Below, in pieces: positions 25,598-34,705 of a stretch of 64,000 nucleotides of DNA. Under the pieces are notes generated by a model. It was not told the DNA's origin and searched no databases. It saw only the letters and a program-made list of their open reading frames with translations. This DNA is from Schumannella sp. 10F1B-5-1. Its GTDB lineage: Bacteria; Actinomycetota; Actinomycetes; Actinomycetales; Microbacteriaceae. Position 1 is the first letter of the stretch, and every line of letters starts with the position of its first letter. The stretch is from the NCBI RefSeq assembly GCF_006517535.1, contig NZ_VHQH01000034.1, positions 124,001 through 188,000 on the forward strand, in the 5' to 3' direction. A program made the translations under genes and the position numbers.

Positions 25598-27301
25598 ATG
25601 AGCGACCAGGAGTCGAAGGTGCAGCCTTCGGATGCGGAGCTGATCGAGCTCGCCCGATCGGGGGATCGTGGTGCGTTCGGTGACCTATGGCGCCGTCATT
25701 ACCGTCCTGGCGCTCGTGTCGCCCGCCAGATCACGTCGAGCATCGATGCCGACGACCTCGTCAGCGAGGCGTATGTGCGCATCTACCAGCGTGTTCTGGC
25801 GGGCGGCGGGCCCACGGGGGCATTCCGGCCGTATCTGTACACGACCATCCGCAACCTGGCCGCCAGCTGGGGCTCGGCGCAGTCGCGCGAGGTCGATGTC
25901 GAGGCCATGGACGAGGTCGAGGACGAGCGGATCCCGGGGGATCCCGCCGCCGAGGCCCTCGACCGCACGCTGACCGCCCGCGCGTTCCGCTCGCTGCCGG
26001 AGCGCTGGCGCACCGTGCTCTGGTACACCGAGATCGAGGGGATGGACCCGCACGAGGTCGCCCCGATCCTGGGCATCACGCCCAACGCCGTCGCCGCGCT
26101 GTCGTATCGCGCGCGCGAGGGCCTGCGTGCCGCCTGGCTGCAGGCGCACGTCAACGACGCCGTCGCCGAGGGGGAGTGCCGGTGGGCGCTCGAGCACCTC
26201 GGCGGGAACGCGCGCGGCAGCCTCGCCCCGCGGGAGAAGAAGCGCCTGGATGCGCACCTCGCCGACTGCACGAAGTGCGCGATCATCTCCGAGGAGGTCG
26301 AGGAGGTCGGCTCGCACCTGGCCCTGGTCATGGTGCCGCTGATCCTCGGCGGCGTCGTCGGCGGAGCCGTGCTGGCGCAGCTGGCCGCACCCGGCGCCGC
26401 GATGGCCGCGACGATCCCGGCCGTGCCGGCGGCGATCGTCGGCGGATCGACGATCGCCGCGAGTGTGGCGGGAGCGTCGACGACGGGCGTCGCGAGCGCG
26501 AGCGCCGCGACGGCATCCGGAGCGGTGGCTGCCGGTGCGACGGCGACGGCCGGCGCGGGGATCTTCTCGGGCATCGGCTCGCTCGTCGGCGGCGCGGCTC
26601 TCGTGGTCGTGATCGGCGGAGCCGTCGGGCTCGGCGCCGTGGCGCCGTCGACGGCTCAGGATGCGACGGGTGCGGCAGCCGCTCCGTCGTCGGCCATGAG
26701 CGCCCTCGGCTTCGATTCCGCGAGCGCGACGCCGGCAGCCTCGGCGGGTGCGGGCTCCGGCGACGCGGGTTCCGCATCCGGATCGGGTTCGGCCGCGGCG
26801 GGCGATGGCGCCGGCGGCACGGCGGGTGACCAGACCGGTTCGGGCGGTGTGGTCGGCGGTGTCGTGTCGGGTGTCGATGGCGTGGTCGGCGGGGTCGTGG
26901 GCGGCGTCGTCGCCCCGGTCGTCGGCGGCACGGTCGACACGGTGAACGGCGTCGTCGGCGGGGCCGTCGGCGCGGTCACGCCCAGCACCGCGCCTCCGGG
27001 CCAGTCGGCGCCGCCGACCGCCCCGGTCACGAGCACCATCGCGCTGAACCTCAGCGGCCGCGGCACGCCCGGTGCGACCGTGGCGGCGCAGGCCGCCGGC
27101 ACGGTGTGGGCGACGACCACGGTCGGCTCCGACGGACGCTGGGCGCTGCGCATCGACGCGCTGCCCACGACGGCCGGCAGCGTCGCGGTGAGCCAGAAGG
27201 CGGGCGGCGCGATCGGCAGCGTGCTCAACCTGCTCGGCATCACGGTGCCGCTGAGCCTCGACACCGGCGGCCTCGGCGTCGTGGTGAACCTGCTCAACTG
27301 A
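25598..27301 (+). CDS. ECF sigma factor fused to zinc anti-sigma-like, membrane and extracellular regions
   Basis: 567 aa, three times normal ECF length. Sigma region 2 (about residues 20-95, with IDADDLVSEAYVRIYQ) and region 4 (about 125-185, with LPERWRTVLWYTEIEGMDPHEVAPILG) are intact. A zinc anti-sigma-like motif H220-x3-C224-x2-C227 follows, then hydrophobic segments (about 241-263 and 328-350), a Gly/Ala/Ser/Val-rich low-complexity stretch (351-460) and a small beta-rich C-terminal domain. This predicts a sigma factor held at the membrane with a sensing part outside; release by proteolysis would be needed. Comparable fusions are known among actinobacterial ECF groups. The ribosome site AAGGGGG is unusually close to ATG. 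Confidence 0.85.
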   Translation: MSDQESKVQPSDAELIELARSGDRGAFGDLWRRHYRPGARVARQITSSIDADDLVSEAYVRIYQRVLAGGGPTGAFRPYLYTTIRNLAASWGSAQSREVDVEAMDEVEDERIPGDPAAEALDRTLTARAFRSLPERWRTVLWYTEIEGMDPHEVAPILGITPNAVAALSYRAREGLRAAWLQAHVNDAVAEGECRWALEHLGGNARGSLAPREKKRLDAHLADCTKCAIISEEVEEVGSHLALVMVPLILGGVVGGAVLAQLAAPGAAMAATIPAVPAAIVGGSTIAASVAGASTTGVASASAATASGAVAAGATATAGAGIFSGIGSLVGGAALVVVIGGAVGLGAVAPSTAQDATGAAAAPSSAMSALGFDSASATPAASAGAGSGDAGSASGSGSAAAGDGAGGTAGDQTGSGGVVGGVVSGVDGVVGGVVGGVVAPVVGGTVDTVNGVVGGAVGAVTPSTAPPGQSAPPTAPVTSTIALNLSGRGTPGATVAAQAAGTVWATTTVGSDGRWALRIDALPTTAGSVAVSQKAGGAIGSVLNLLGITVPLSLDTGGLGVVVNLLN

Positions 27302-27373
27302 CGTCCGTCCGTCCCGCAGCCGACGCTCGATCGTCGCCGCCGCGAGATCGGTTCGAGAAAATCTGTCGAACCG

Positions 27374-27409
27374 CGTCATGATCGGCCGCGCATCCCGTCT
27401 CTTGGGGTG
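27374..27409 (+). promoter_or_regulatory. Second copy of the two-box motif
   Basis: CGTCATGAT (27374-27382) and GTCTCTTGGGGTG (27397-27409), 14 bases apart as at 25466. It lies 72 bases after the sigma gene stop and points toward a large palindrome at 27457-27504; no coding sequence follows on this strand. Confidence 0.45.
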
Positions 27410-27456
27410 CGACGGTCCCAGCGTCGCTCAGCCCTCCGACGTCGAATCGAGGGCGC

Positions 27457-27504
27457 AGGTCCGGCGCCGACCGAGTGTCCCAGCACCCGGTCGACGCCGG
27501 ACCT
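27457..27504. terminator. 48-bp palindrome between convergent genes
   Basis: AGGTCCGGCG (27457-27466) pairs with CGCCGGACCT (27495-27504), with further pairing of GACCG/CGGTC inside. It lies between the 3' ends of the sigma gene and the lipoprotein gene, so a bidirectional terminator is the simplest reading; no T-run is seen. Confidence 0.55.
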
Positions 27505-27553
27505 TCATCGTCTCGGTCGCGATGTGCGGATCGGCGAGGTCTCGAACGCCCGC

Positions 27554-28234
27554 TCAGTCGGCGTCGATCGGCGCGCGCACGTCGCCGGGGCCGAGCCGGC
27601 CCGGCGCCTCGACGGCGGGCACGTAATAGCCGATCGCGGGGTCGCCGATGTCGCACGCCTGGCCGGTCCGCGCGATCCGCGTGACCCGCCACGCGGCGGA
27701 CGACGGGGATGAGGCACCCGACCGCTCGAGCGAGAACGTCACGTGCCCGGTGCGCTCGAAGCTCGGCTTCTCCTGCTCCGACCAGATCGGCCAGCCCCGG
27801 TACTCGCAGAACTCGACCGAGGCGGTGTCGTCGTCGGATTCGATCGTGAGCACCGTCATCGGGGTCGGCCCGGGCGCGACGGTCGCCTTGCCGGAGTCGG
27901 CGACGCGCAGGAAGCCCTGATAGGCGTCGGCGGCGAGCTGCGAGGTGACGTGGTCGGTCAGCTGGGCGATCGTGAAGTCGCGGTGGATGCGCGCCAGCGC
28001 GATGCCCTCGTCGGCGGCCCGTGCCGCCTGCACGATCGGGTCGTCGTCGCGCGGTCCGGCAGGCGGGCCGCCCTCGGTCCAGTCGATCTGCGGGTCGTCG
28101 ATCACGGTCGGACCGGCCGCGCTCGGCGTGCATCCGTTGAGGCCGACCGCGACGAGCGCGACGGCCGCCAGCACGGCCGCCGACCGCGTCACCAGGGGGT
28201 CTGCTCTGGTGCCGCGCCGGGTCTCAGCGATCAC
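27554..28234 (-). CDS. Predicted lipoprotein of the WXG gene unit
   Basis: 226 aa. The N-terminus has basic residues, a hydrophobic core (SAAVLAAVALVAVGL) and a lipobox ending L-N-G-C (about residues 31-34), so it should be lipid-anchored on the outer face of the membrane. The mature part contains a Thr/Asp/Pro-rich linker and a compact mixed domain with two Cys (FCEY and QACDIG). No family is recognised. GTG at 28234 overlaps the previous stop (GTGA), coupling it to the WXG protein, so it may anchor or receive that protein. Function unknown. Confidence 0.75.
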   Translation of the reverse strand: MIAETRRGTRADPLVTRSAAVLAAVALVAVGLNGCTPSAAGPTVIDDPQIDWTEGGPPAGPRDDDPIVQAARAADEGIALARIHRDFTIAQLTDHVTSQLAADAYQGFLRVADSGKATVAPGPTPMTVLTIESDDDTASVEFCEYRGWPIWSEQEKPSFERTGHVTFSLERSGASSPSSAAWRVTRIARTGQACDIGDPAIGYYVPAVEAPGRLGPGDVRAPIDAD

Positions 28235-30573
28235 TGCACATCGGCGACTCGGTTGTAGTTGGTCTCCATCTGGTTGAAGCCCTGAGTGAAACCGCCCGAG
28301 TCGGCCACGAACGACTCGATCAGATCGCGGTTGTCGGTGAACCACTCCTCGCGAGCCGCGTTGTAGGCGCTCAAGGCGGCCGCACCGTCGGTCGCATCGG
28401 CGTCGAAGACCGGCGGCGGCGGAACCGGGGTCCCATCCTCGAGGGTCAAGGGCTGGCCAGGCGGCAACTGAGCCGAGGCAGCCAGATAGTCGTAGATCGC
28501 CGACGCCGCGCTCATGTTGGCCTGCTCGACGCGATCGCCGTTCTCCGAGCTCCAGTACTCGGCGAGGAAGCGCGCCTCGCTGCTGCCGAGGGCGTGGTGC
28601 GCGATGCCATCGACGGCCGCGCCGCCGCTCGCGATGAGCTGGCCCTGGACGAGGTTCCCTCCCCACCGGATCATGAAGCTGGCTCCGTCGCTCACCAGCG
28701 AACCGAAAGGGAAGGCGCTTGCGATGGTCACGACGCCCTGGATGGCGGCATCCGTCGTCGCGTCCTCGGCCTGTGCCGCGGCGAGTCGCTCGGTGATCCC
28801 GGCGCCGTCGAGCACGGCCTGCGCGGCGATGATCCGGTTGCCCAGGTCGGTCTGCGGCGACTGGCCGGGCTCGAGTGGAGCGGCGGAGTTCACGACGCTC
28901 TCGACATAGTGCTGCATGCCGTCGGCGAGCACGATGTTCGCTGAGTCGAAGTGCGAGAGCGTGCCGAGCACGTCGCGGAACTCCGATTCGAGCACCTGGG
29001 GGATCGGGATGGTGCCGTCGCCGAAGGGGTTGTTGCCCTCGGAATCGACCCAGGCGGCGTAATCCCACGACCCGCCCGAGTCGGAGGGCAGGCCGTCGAT
29101 CCCGGCGGTGACCGGCGTCTCCATGAGCCCCTGCCAGTTCAGGCTGATCGCCGCGCCGAAAGCGGCCGACGACTGCTCGTTGAGGAAGACCTCGCTGAAG
29201 TACGGGCTGTTCGCGAGCTCGTGCAGGATGACGGCCGAGATGCCCGACTGGGCCTCGGCCGCCGAGCCGGCGCCCGGAGGAGCCTCTCCGGCGCCCATCG
29301 CGCCGAACCACAGCTCGGCGGGGCCCTGCCAGTGCTCCGACTCCGGCCACTGGCGGAAGCCGTACCAGAACTCGAGGCGTCCGCCGACGCCGAGATCGCT
29401 CGTCGGACCCGAGTCGCTGAGGAACGACAGCGCCGAGTCGGGGTAGCGGGCGAGCGAGCTGAAGATCGTCCCGGCGGGGTCGGTGCGCAGATTCGCCGGG
29501 TCGCCGGTGAGCCAGCCGAACCCGTTGTTCTCGACGGGGATGCCGTGGCCGTCGACGCGCGCCATCCGATCGAGCTCGATCGCCGCCGACAGCGTCAGCT
29601 CCTCGCCCATCAGCGCGCCATCGGGGTCGCCGAAGAGATAGGCGAGCTCGGGTCCGTGCTCGGCGCCGGTGATCATCGACGTGGCGAAGGGATGGGCCTC
29701 GTCGGCTGTCCAGTTCTGCGACGCGACCGAGAGCGATCGGCGCCACGCCTCGATGAGGTTCTGCGAGCCCGGCTCGCCGAGCAGCGTGTTGCCCCGATAC
29801 AGCGCCTGGCCCAGGTGGCCGAGGAACCCGACGGTCGCGGCTCCGCCCAGGCCGAGGAAGAACATCGACATCTGCGTCTCGTCCTCACCGTACAGCTCGA
29901 GGTAGGCGGCGAGTGCGGCGAGGTCGTCGGGGTCGGGCTCCTCGCCGTCGGCGATGCCCTGGGCGATGTCCTGCATGGTCTGGCGGATGTCGGCCGTGCG
30001 CAGGTCGTCGACGTTTCGGATCCCGACGGCGGCGAGGGCGGCGCGCTGGTCGGCCCAGCTCGACGGCAGCGCCGACTGGATCACGCTGACGAGTGCATCG
30101 TCGGCTTCGCGGCGCCGGGTCGCCAGCTGCTCGACCTGGCGACGGGCCGTCGACGCATCCTGATCGGCCTGGTCCTGCTGCTGCTGGATGCGGTCGAGCT
30201 CCTCCTGCGACGGCGGCGAGTTCGTGACGTAGCTGCCGTTCTGACGGCGCTCGGCGTCGGCCAGCTCCTGCACCCAGTAGGTCGCCTCGGTCTGGATCTG
30301 CGCCACGGTGCCGGCGTAGGTCGAGATCGCGGTGGTCACGGGATCGACGGTCGACTTGAGCGTCGCGATGCGGCTTACGACGGCCTCCGCGCTGTCGCGC
30401 CAGGCATCGGCGGCCTCGCCGGTCCAGACCGCCTCGGTGAGCAGGTCGGCATTCGCCTGGTAGGCGTCGTGCACCTCGCCGATCGTGGTGAGGCTGTCGG
30501 CGAAGCGATCGTTGTCGGTGCTCGTCGACCCGCTCCAGAAGACCCCGGGGTCGTCGTCGGTCCAGCGCGCCAT
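28231..30573 (-). CDS. Large WXG100-like protein, possible type VII secretion substrate
   Basis: 780 aa. The first about 105 residues are a helical hairpin with W50-T-G52 at the turn (EAVWTGEAADAW), the hallmark of WXG100-type type VII substrates, and no Sec signal. A coiled coil rich in Gln/Asp/Arg follows (about 122-162), then a long unique region including MSMFFLGLGGAATVGFLGHL (about 240) resembling large actinobacterial WXG-associated proteins. No toxin domain is recognised in the C-terminal 200 residues, which include one hydrophobic stretch near VVTIASAFPFGS. ATG at 30573 overlaps the small upstream gene (TGATG). No secretion-machine gene lies in the window. Confidence 0.7.
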   Translation of the reverse strand: MARWTDDDPGVFWSGSTSTDNDRFADSLTTIGEVHDAYQANADLLTEAVWTGEAADAWRDSAEAVVSRIATLKSTVDPVTTAISTYAGTVAQIQTEATYWVQELADAERRQNGSYVTNSPPSQEELDRIQQQQDQADQDASTARRQVEQLATRRREADDALVSVIQSALPSSWADQRAALAAVGIRNVDDLRTADIRQTMQDIAQGIADGEEPDPDDLAALAAYLELYGEDETQMSMFFLGLGGAATVGFLGHLGQALYRGNTLLGEPGSQNLIEAWRRSLSVASQNWTADEAHPFATSMITGAEHGPELAYLFGDPDGALMGEELTLSAAIELDRMARVDGHGIPVENNGFGWLTGDPANLRTDPAGTIFSSLARYPDSALSFLSDSGPTSDLGVGGRLEFWYGFRQWPESEHWQGPAELWFGAMGAGEAPPGAGSAAEAQSGISAVILHELANSPYFSEVFLNEQSSAAFGAAISLNWQGLMETPVTAGIDGLPSDSGGSWDYAAWVDSEGNNPFGDGTIPIPQVLESEFRDVLGTLSHFDSANIVLADGMQHYVESVVNSAAPLEPGQSPQTDLGNRIIAAQAVLDGAGITERLAAAQAEDATTDAAIQGVVTIASAFPFGSLVSDGASFMIRWGGNLVQGQLIASGGAAVDGIAHHALGSSEARFLAEYWSSENGDRVEQANMSAASAIYDYLAASAQLPPGQPLTLEDGTPVPPPPVFDADATDGAAALSAYNAAREEWFTDNRDLIESFVADSGGFTQGFNQMETNYNRVADVQ

Positions 30574-30863
30574 CAGATGACCTGCACGCCGCGGGCGGTG
30601 CGCACCGAGATCTCGGTGTCGGCCCCGGTGAACGACTGGGCCGCCGTCGCGAGGGCGCGGGCGACGCGGTCGGCCTCGTCGATCGTGAGCTGGGCCGTGA
30701 TGCGGTAGTACATGGCGAGCCCGCCCATCTCGTCGATCACCCGGCCGCTGCACGAGCCCTCGAGGGCCGGAACCGCGGTGAGCGGGATCCGGAACGGCTG
30801 CTGCGACAGCGACGCCGAGACGTTCGCCATCGTGTGGCCGTCGACGACGAGATCTCCTGACAT
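30573..30863 (-). CDS. Small protein heading the WXG unit
   Basis: 96 aa, acidic, without signal or membrane segment. The C-terminal half (ITAQLTIDEADRVARALATAAQSF) is amphipathic helix, as in small EsxA/B-like partners or chaperones, but no W-x-G is present and no family is recognised. ATG at 30863 is chosen because AAGGGG lies 6 bases upstream; the ATG 6 bases earlier is too close to that site. Its stop shares a base with the start of the large WXG protein, so the two are probably made together and may interact. Confidence 0.7.
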   Translation of the reverse strand: MSGDLVVDGHTMANVSASLSQQPFRIPLTAVPALEGSCSGRVIDEMGGLAMYYRITAQLTIDEADRVARALATAAQSFTGADTEISVRTARGVQVI

Positions 30864-30886
30864 GCGCATCCCCTTCGCGATCCGAG

Positions 30887-30898
30887 TTCTGATCAGAA
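30887..30898. promoter_or_regulatory. 12-bp perfect palindrome upstream of the WXG unit
   Basis: TTCTGATCAGAA lies 24 bases before the first gene of the unit, in an AT-richer patch. Candidate operator; no matching regulator is identified. Confidence 0.4.
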
Positions 30899-30960
30899 TG
30901 CTACGGGTGTCGAGCGCCGGGAAGGGGGACTTCTCCCCATCCGGGCTGCCCCGGAGACGC

Positions 30961-30994
30961 CGAACGGCGCGCCCCGGGTGGGACGCGCCGTTCG
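30961..30994 (-). terminator. Hairpin after the sdh operon
   Basis: CGAACGGCGCG (30961-30971) pairs with CGCGCCGTTCG (30984-30994) around a 12-base loop, 18 bases beyond the sdhB stop on the minus strand. Likely operon terminator. Confidence 0.6.
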
Positions 30995-31011
30995 AACGAG
31001 GATGCGGTGGG

Positions 31012-31812
31012 TCAGACCGTCGCGAGGTCCGACTTCGGGATGTCGGGCTTGCCGCGCAGCACGGCCGCCTTGACCTCGGCGATCGCCTTCGTGACCTCGA
31101 TGCCGCGGGGGCAGGCCTCGGAGCAGTTGAAGGTCGTGCGGCAGCGCCAGACGCCCTCCTTGTCGTTGAGGATGTCGAGGCGCACCTGCGCCTCCTCGTC
31201 GCGGCTGTCGAAGATGAAGCGGTGCGCGTTGACGATCGCGGCCGGGCCGAAGTACTGCCCGTCGGTCCAGAACACCGGGCACGACGAGGTGCACGCGGCG
31301 CAGAGGATGCACTTGGTCGTGTCGTCGAAGCGCTCGCGCTGGGCGACCGACTGGATGCGCTCCTTGCCGTCCTTGGGCTTGCTGGTCGCCTGCAGGAAGG
31401 GCTGCACCTCGCGGTAGGAGGCGAAGAACGGCTCCATGTCGACGATGAGGTCCTTCTCGAGCGGCAGGCCCTTGATCGCCTCGACGTAGATCGGCTTCGA
31501 GATGTCGAGGTCCTTGATCAGCGTCTTGCAGGCGAGGCGGTTGCGGCCGTTGATGCGCATCGCGTCGGAGCCGCAGATGCCGTGCGCGCAGGAGCGGCGG
31601 AAGGTGAGCGAGCCGTCCTGCTCCCACTTGATCTTGTGCAGCGCATCCAGGATGCGGTCGGTCGCGAACAGATCGACGTCGTAGTCCACCCAGCGCGGCT
31701 CGTCGTCGACCTCGGGGTCGAAGCGGCGGATGATCAGCGTCACCGTGAACGACTGGATCGGCGCCTCGTCGGCGGGGGCGGGGGTGCCCTCGAGAACAGC
31801 GGCCTCGGCCAT
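31012..31812 (-). CDS. sdhB: Succinate dehydrogenase iron-sulfur subunit
   Basis: Electron-transfer subunit of complex II (266 aa), linking the SdhA flavin to the membrane anchor. The [2Fe-2S] ligands are in RRSCAHGICGSDAM and the later LAC; the [4Fe-4S] set is CILCAACTSSCP; the [3Fe-4S] set includes CRTTFNCSEACPRGIEVTK. An N-terminal extension of about 20 residues precedes the ferredoxin fold. The start is 40 bases after the sdhA stop with AGAGGAAG as ribosome site. Last gene of sdhCDAB. Confidence 0.97.
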   Translation of the reverse strand: MAEAAVLEGTPAPADEAPIQSFTVTLIIRRFDPEVDDEPRWVDYDVDLFATDRILDALHKIKWEQDGSLTFRRSCAHGICGSDAMRINGRNRLACKTLIKDLDISKPIYVEAIKGLPLEKDLIVDMEPFFASYREVQPFLQATSKPKDGKERIQSVAQRERFDDTTKCILCAACTSSCPVFWTDGQYFGPAAIVNAHRFIFDSRDEEAQVRLDILNDKEGVWRCRTTFNCSEACPRGIEVTKAIAEVKAAVLRGKPDIPKSDLATV

Positions 31813-31852
31813 CAGTGCTTCCTCTCGTCGTGGAAGGTCGGCGTGCCGGCCA

Positions 31853-33655
31853 TCAGTACTTGCGCTCCATCGGCTGGTAGCTCGTCACGACGACGGGCTT
31901 CCAGTCGAGGGTGATGTGGTCGGCGGCGTCGGCGGAGTGCGGGTCTCCGGTCAGGTACGCCATCGTGTGCTGCATGTAGTTCTCGTCGTCGCGCTTCGGG
32001 AAGTCGTCGCGCATGTGGCCGCCGCGGCTCTCCTTGCGGTTGCGGGCCGAGAACACGACGACCTCGGCGAGGTCGAGCAGGAAGCCGAGCTCGATCGCCT
32101 CGAGCAGGTCGGTGTTGTAGCGGTGGCCCTTGTCCTGCACCGAGATCTGCTGGTAGCGCTCGCGCAGGGTGTGGATGGTCTGGGTCACCTGGGCGAGCGA
32201 CTCGTCGGTGCGGAAGACCTGGGCGTTCTTGTCCATCTCCTCCTGCAGCTCCTTGCGGAGCGCGGCGATGCGCTCGGTGCCGTTGGCGTTGCGTACACCC
32301 TCGACGAGCTCGCGCACGCCCTTCGCCGGGTCCTCCGGCAGCGGCACGAACTCGGCGGTCGCGGCGTAGGCGGCGGCGTTGTTGCCGGCGCGCTTGCCGA
32401 AGACGTTGATGTCGAGCAGCGAGTTGGTGCCGAGGCGGTTCGAGCCGTGCACCGACACGCAGGCGCACTCGCCGGCGGCGTAGAGTCCGGGCACGACGGT
32501 CGTGTTGTCGCGCAGCACCTCGGCGCTGACGTTGGTCGGGATGCCGCCCATCGCGTAGTGCGCGGTCGGCATCACGGGCACCGGCTCGACGACCGGGTCG
32601 ACGCCCAGGTAGGTGCGCGCGAACTCGGTGATGTCGGGCAGCTTCGTCTCGAGCACCTCGGCGCCCAGGTGCGTGCAGTCGAGCAGCACGTAGTCCTTGT
32701 GCGGTCCGGCGCCGCGGCCCTCGGCCACCTCCTGCACCATGCAGCGGGCGACGATGTCGCGCGGCGCCAGGTCCTTGATGGTGGGGGCGTAGCGCTCCAT
32801 GAAGCGCTCGCCCGAGGCGTTGCGCAGGATCGCGCCCTCGCCGCGGGCTCCCTCGGTGAGCAGGATGCCGAGGCCGGCCAGGCCGGTCGGGTGGAACTGG
32901 AAGAACTCCATGTCCTCGAGCGGCAGCTTCTTGCGCCAGATGATGCCGACGCCATCGCCCGTGAGGGTGTGCGCGTTCGAGGTGGTCTTGTAGATCTTGC
33001 CGAACCCGCCGGTGGCGTAGATGATCGCCTTCGCCTGGAAGACGTGGATCGCGCCGGTCGCGAGCTCGTAGGCGACGATGCCCGACGGCTGCTCGACGCC
33101 ATCCACCTCGGTCATGACCATGTCGAGCGCGTAGTACTCGTTGTAGAACTCGACGCCGAGCTTGACGCAGTTCTGGAACAGCGTCTGCAGGATCATGTGG
33201 CCGGTGCGGTCGGCCGCGTAGCAGGCGCGGCGCACGGGCGCCTTGCCGTGGTCGCGGGTGTGACCGCCGAAGCGGCGCTGGTCGATCTTGCCCTCGGGGG
33301 TGCGGTTGAAGGGCAGGCCCATGTTCTCGAGGTCGAGGACCGCGTCGATGGCCTCCTTCGCCAGGATCTCGGCGGCATCCTGGTCGACCAGGTAGTCGCC
33401 GCCCTTGACCGTGTCGAAGGTGTGCCACTCCCAGCTGTCCTCCTCGACGTTGGCCAGTGCGGCGGCCATGCCGCCCTGCGCCGCGCCGGTGTGCGAGCGG
33501 GTCGGGTAGAGCTTCGTGATGACCGCGGTCTTGGCCTTCGGCCCGGCCTCGATCGCGGCGCGCATGCCGGCGCCGCCGGCGCCGACGATGACCACGTCGT
33601 ACTGGTGGTAGGTCACGCCGTCGATCACGGCGCCGTCCTCGAACTCCACGCCCAT
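31853..33655 (-). CDS. sdhA: Succinate dehydrogenase flavoprotein subunit
   Basis: Catalytic subunit (600 aa) oxidising succinate to fumarate with covalently bound FAD on the cytoplasmic face. The Rossmann motif is [19 protein letters not shown], the FAD-linking His is in [10 protein letters not shown], and active-site blocks include [18 protein letters not shown] and [10 protein letters not shown]. The C-terminal helical region ([20 protein letters not shown]) is typical. ATG at 33655 shares a base with the sdhD stop (TGATG). Confidence 0.97.
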   Translation of the reverse strand: MGVEFEDGAVIDGVTYHQYDVVIVGAGGAGMRAAIEAGPKAKTAVITKLYPTRSHTGAAQGGMAAALANVEEDSWEWHTFDTVKGGDYLVDQDAAEILAKEAIDAVLDLENMGLPFNRTPEGKIDQRRFGGHTRDHGKAPVRRACYAADRTGHMILQTLFQNCVKLGVEFYNEYYALDMVMTEVDGVEQPSGIVAYELATGAIHVFQAKAIIYATGGFGKIYKTTSNAHTLTGDGVGIIWRKKLPLEDMEFFQFHPTGLAGLGILLTEGARGEGAILRNASGERFMERYAPTIKDLAPRDIVARCMVQEVAEGRGAGPHKDYVLLDCTHLGAEVLETKLPDITEFARTYLGVDPVVEPVPVMPTAHYAMGGIPTNVSAEVLRDNTTVVPGLYAAGECACVSVHGSNRLGTNSLLDINVFGKRAGNNAAAYAATAEFVPLPEDPAKGVRELVEGVRNANGTERIAALRKELQEEMDKNAQVFRTDESLAQVTQTIHTLRERYQQISVQDKGHRYNTDLLEAIELGFLLDLAEVVVFSARNRKESRGGHMRDDFPKRDDENYMQHTMAYLTGDPHSADAADHITLDWKPVVVTSYQPMERKY

Positions 33656-34098
33656 CAGCCCTTCGCCACGCAGAACTTGGCGAGTTCGCCGCCCTGAGCG
33701 GCGCCGATGCAGGGGTCGAAGGTGAAGATCACGAGGCTCCCGAGAAGGATCAGCACGATGGTGGAGACGAGGATCGCCCCGAGCAGCACCTTGCGCAGGC
33801 GCCCGCGGGCGTAGTCGTTGGTGAGAGTGCGCATGCCGTTGGCGCCGTGGATCAGCGCGAGCCAGAGCATGAGGGTGTCCCAGACGACCCAGAACGGGTC
33901 GGCCCACTTGCCCGCGACGAACGCGAAGTCGATCGCGTGCACGCCGTCGCCGGCGACGAGGTTGACGAAGAGGTGGCCGAACACGAGCACCAGCAGCAGC
34001 ACGCCGCTGATGCGCATGTACATCCACCCCCACTTCTCCCAGTTGACCTTGCGGGGCCGGGATGCGGAGCTGCGCGGGGCGGGGATCGTCGCGGTCAT
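33655..34098 (-). CDS. sdhD: Succinate dehydrogenase membrane anchor
   Basis: 147 aa with three predicted helices ([63 protein letters not shown]). Candidate heme or quinone His residues lie in the first (GHLFVN) and second (LIHGANG) helices, as in family members. It binds SdhA/B to the membrane with SdhC. Starts and stops overlap neighbours as TGATG on both sides. Confidence 0.93.
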   Translation of the reverse strand: MTATIPAPRSSASRPRKVNWEKWGWMYMRISGVLLLVLVFGHLFVNLVAGDGVHAIDFAFVAGKWADPFWVVWDTLMLWLALIHGANGMRTLTNDYARGRLRKVLLGAILVSTIVLILLGSLVIFTFDPCIGAAQGGELAKFCVAKG

Positions 34099-34526
34099 CA
34101 GTGGCCTCCGAACACGACAGAGAGGTGGCGCGGCAGGAAGCCGGCCATCGTGACGGCCCAGAGGCCGACCACGATCCAGAACATGAGCCGCTGGTGGCGG
34201 GCGCCCCAGGCGGTGAGGTCGATCAGGATGATGCGCAGGCCGTTGAAGGCGTGGAACACGATCGCGGCGACCAGGCCGGCCTCGCCGAGGCCCATGATCG
34301 GCGTCTTGTACGTGTTGATCACGGCGTCGTAGGCCTCGGGGCTGATGCGCACCAGAGCGGTGTCGAGGATGTGCACCAGGAGGAAGAAGTAGATCGCGGT
34401 ACCGGTGATCCGATGCAGCACCCACGACCACATCCCCTCGCGGCCGCGGTACAGAGTTCCGGCGGGACGCTTCGGTGCGGGAATGCGGGGGGCGGTGACG
34501 GTGCCGGACTGAACCTGGCTCGACAC
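34098..34526 (-). CDS. sdhC: Succinate dehydrogenase cytochrome b subunit
   Basis: 142 aa; first gene of sdhCDAB. The N-terminal [20 protein letters not shown] followed by [16 protein letters not shown] holds the conserved heme-ligand region, with [15 protein letters not shown] and a third helix ([17 protein letters not shown]) completing the three-helix anchor. GTG at 34526 with GAGGAGGGA. A TAGACT hexamer on the minus strand (34602-34607) is the likely -10 of the operon. Confidence 0.93.
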   Translation of the reverse strand: MSSQVQSGTVTAPRIPAPKRPAGTLYRGREGMWSWVLHRITGTAIYFFLLVHILDTALVRISPEAYDAVINTYKTPIMGLGEAGLVAAIVFHAFNGLRIILIDLTAWGARHQRLMFWIVVGLWAVTMAGFLPRHLSVVFGGH

Positions 34527-34601
34527 GGGAGTCCCTCCTCAGAGCCCCGCCCGGCGCAGGGTGGTGGGCGAGGGTCTCGCGACTGCTGCGGAGCTGCGAT
34601 C

Positions 34602-34607
34602 AGTCTA
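34602..34607 (-). promoter_or_regulatory. Likely -10 (TAGACT) of the sdhCDAB operon
   Basis: Lies about 75 bases upstream of sdhC, giving a leader that contains the GAGGAGGGA ribosome site; the -35 is weak. Confidence 0.4.
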
Positions 34608-34693
34608 GGCCCGGGTCGGGGGCATCGCAGGTCAGGCCACCCTTACTCCTCTCGATGTCGAGATATCCACCGGGCCGCCCAGGATGCGCCCGG

Positions 34694-34699
34694 TACCGT
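34694..34699 (+). promoter_or_regulatory. -10 element (TACCGT) of the guanylyltransferase gene
   Basis: Ends 6 bases before ATG at 34706; no ribosome site is seen, consistent with a leaderless start. Confidence 0.5.
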
Positions 34700-34705
34700 G
34701 TCGGC

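Noticed and set aside
27378-27626. Short plus-strand open frame after the sigma gene
   Set aside because: Arg/Ser/Pro-rich translation running through a palindrome and into the antisense of the lipoprotein gene; more likely non-coding.
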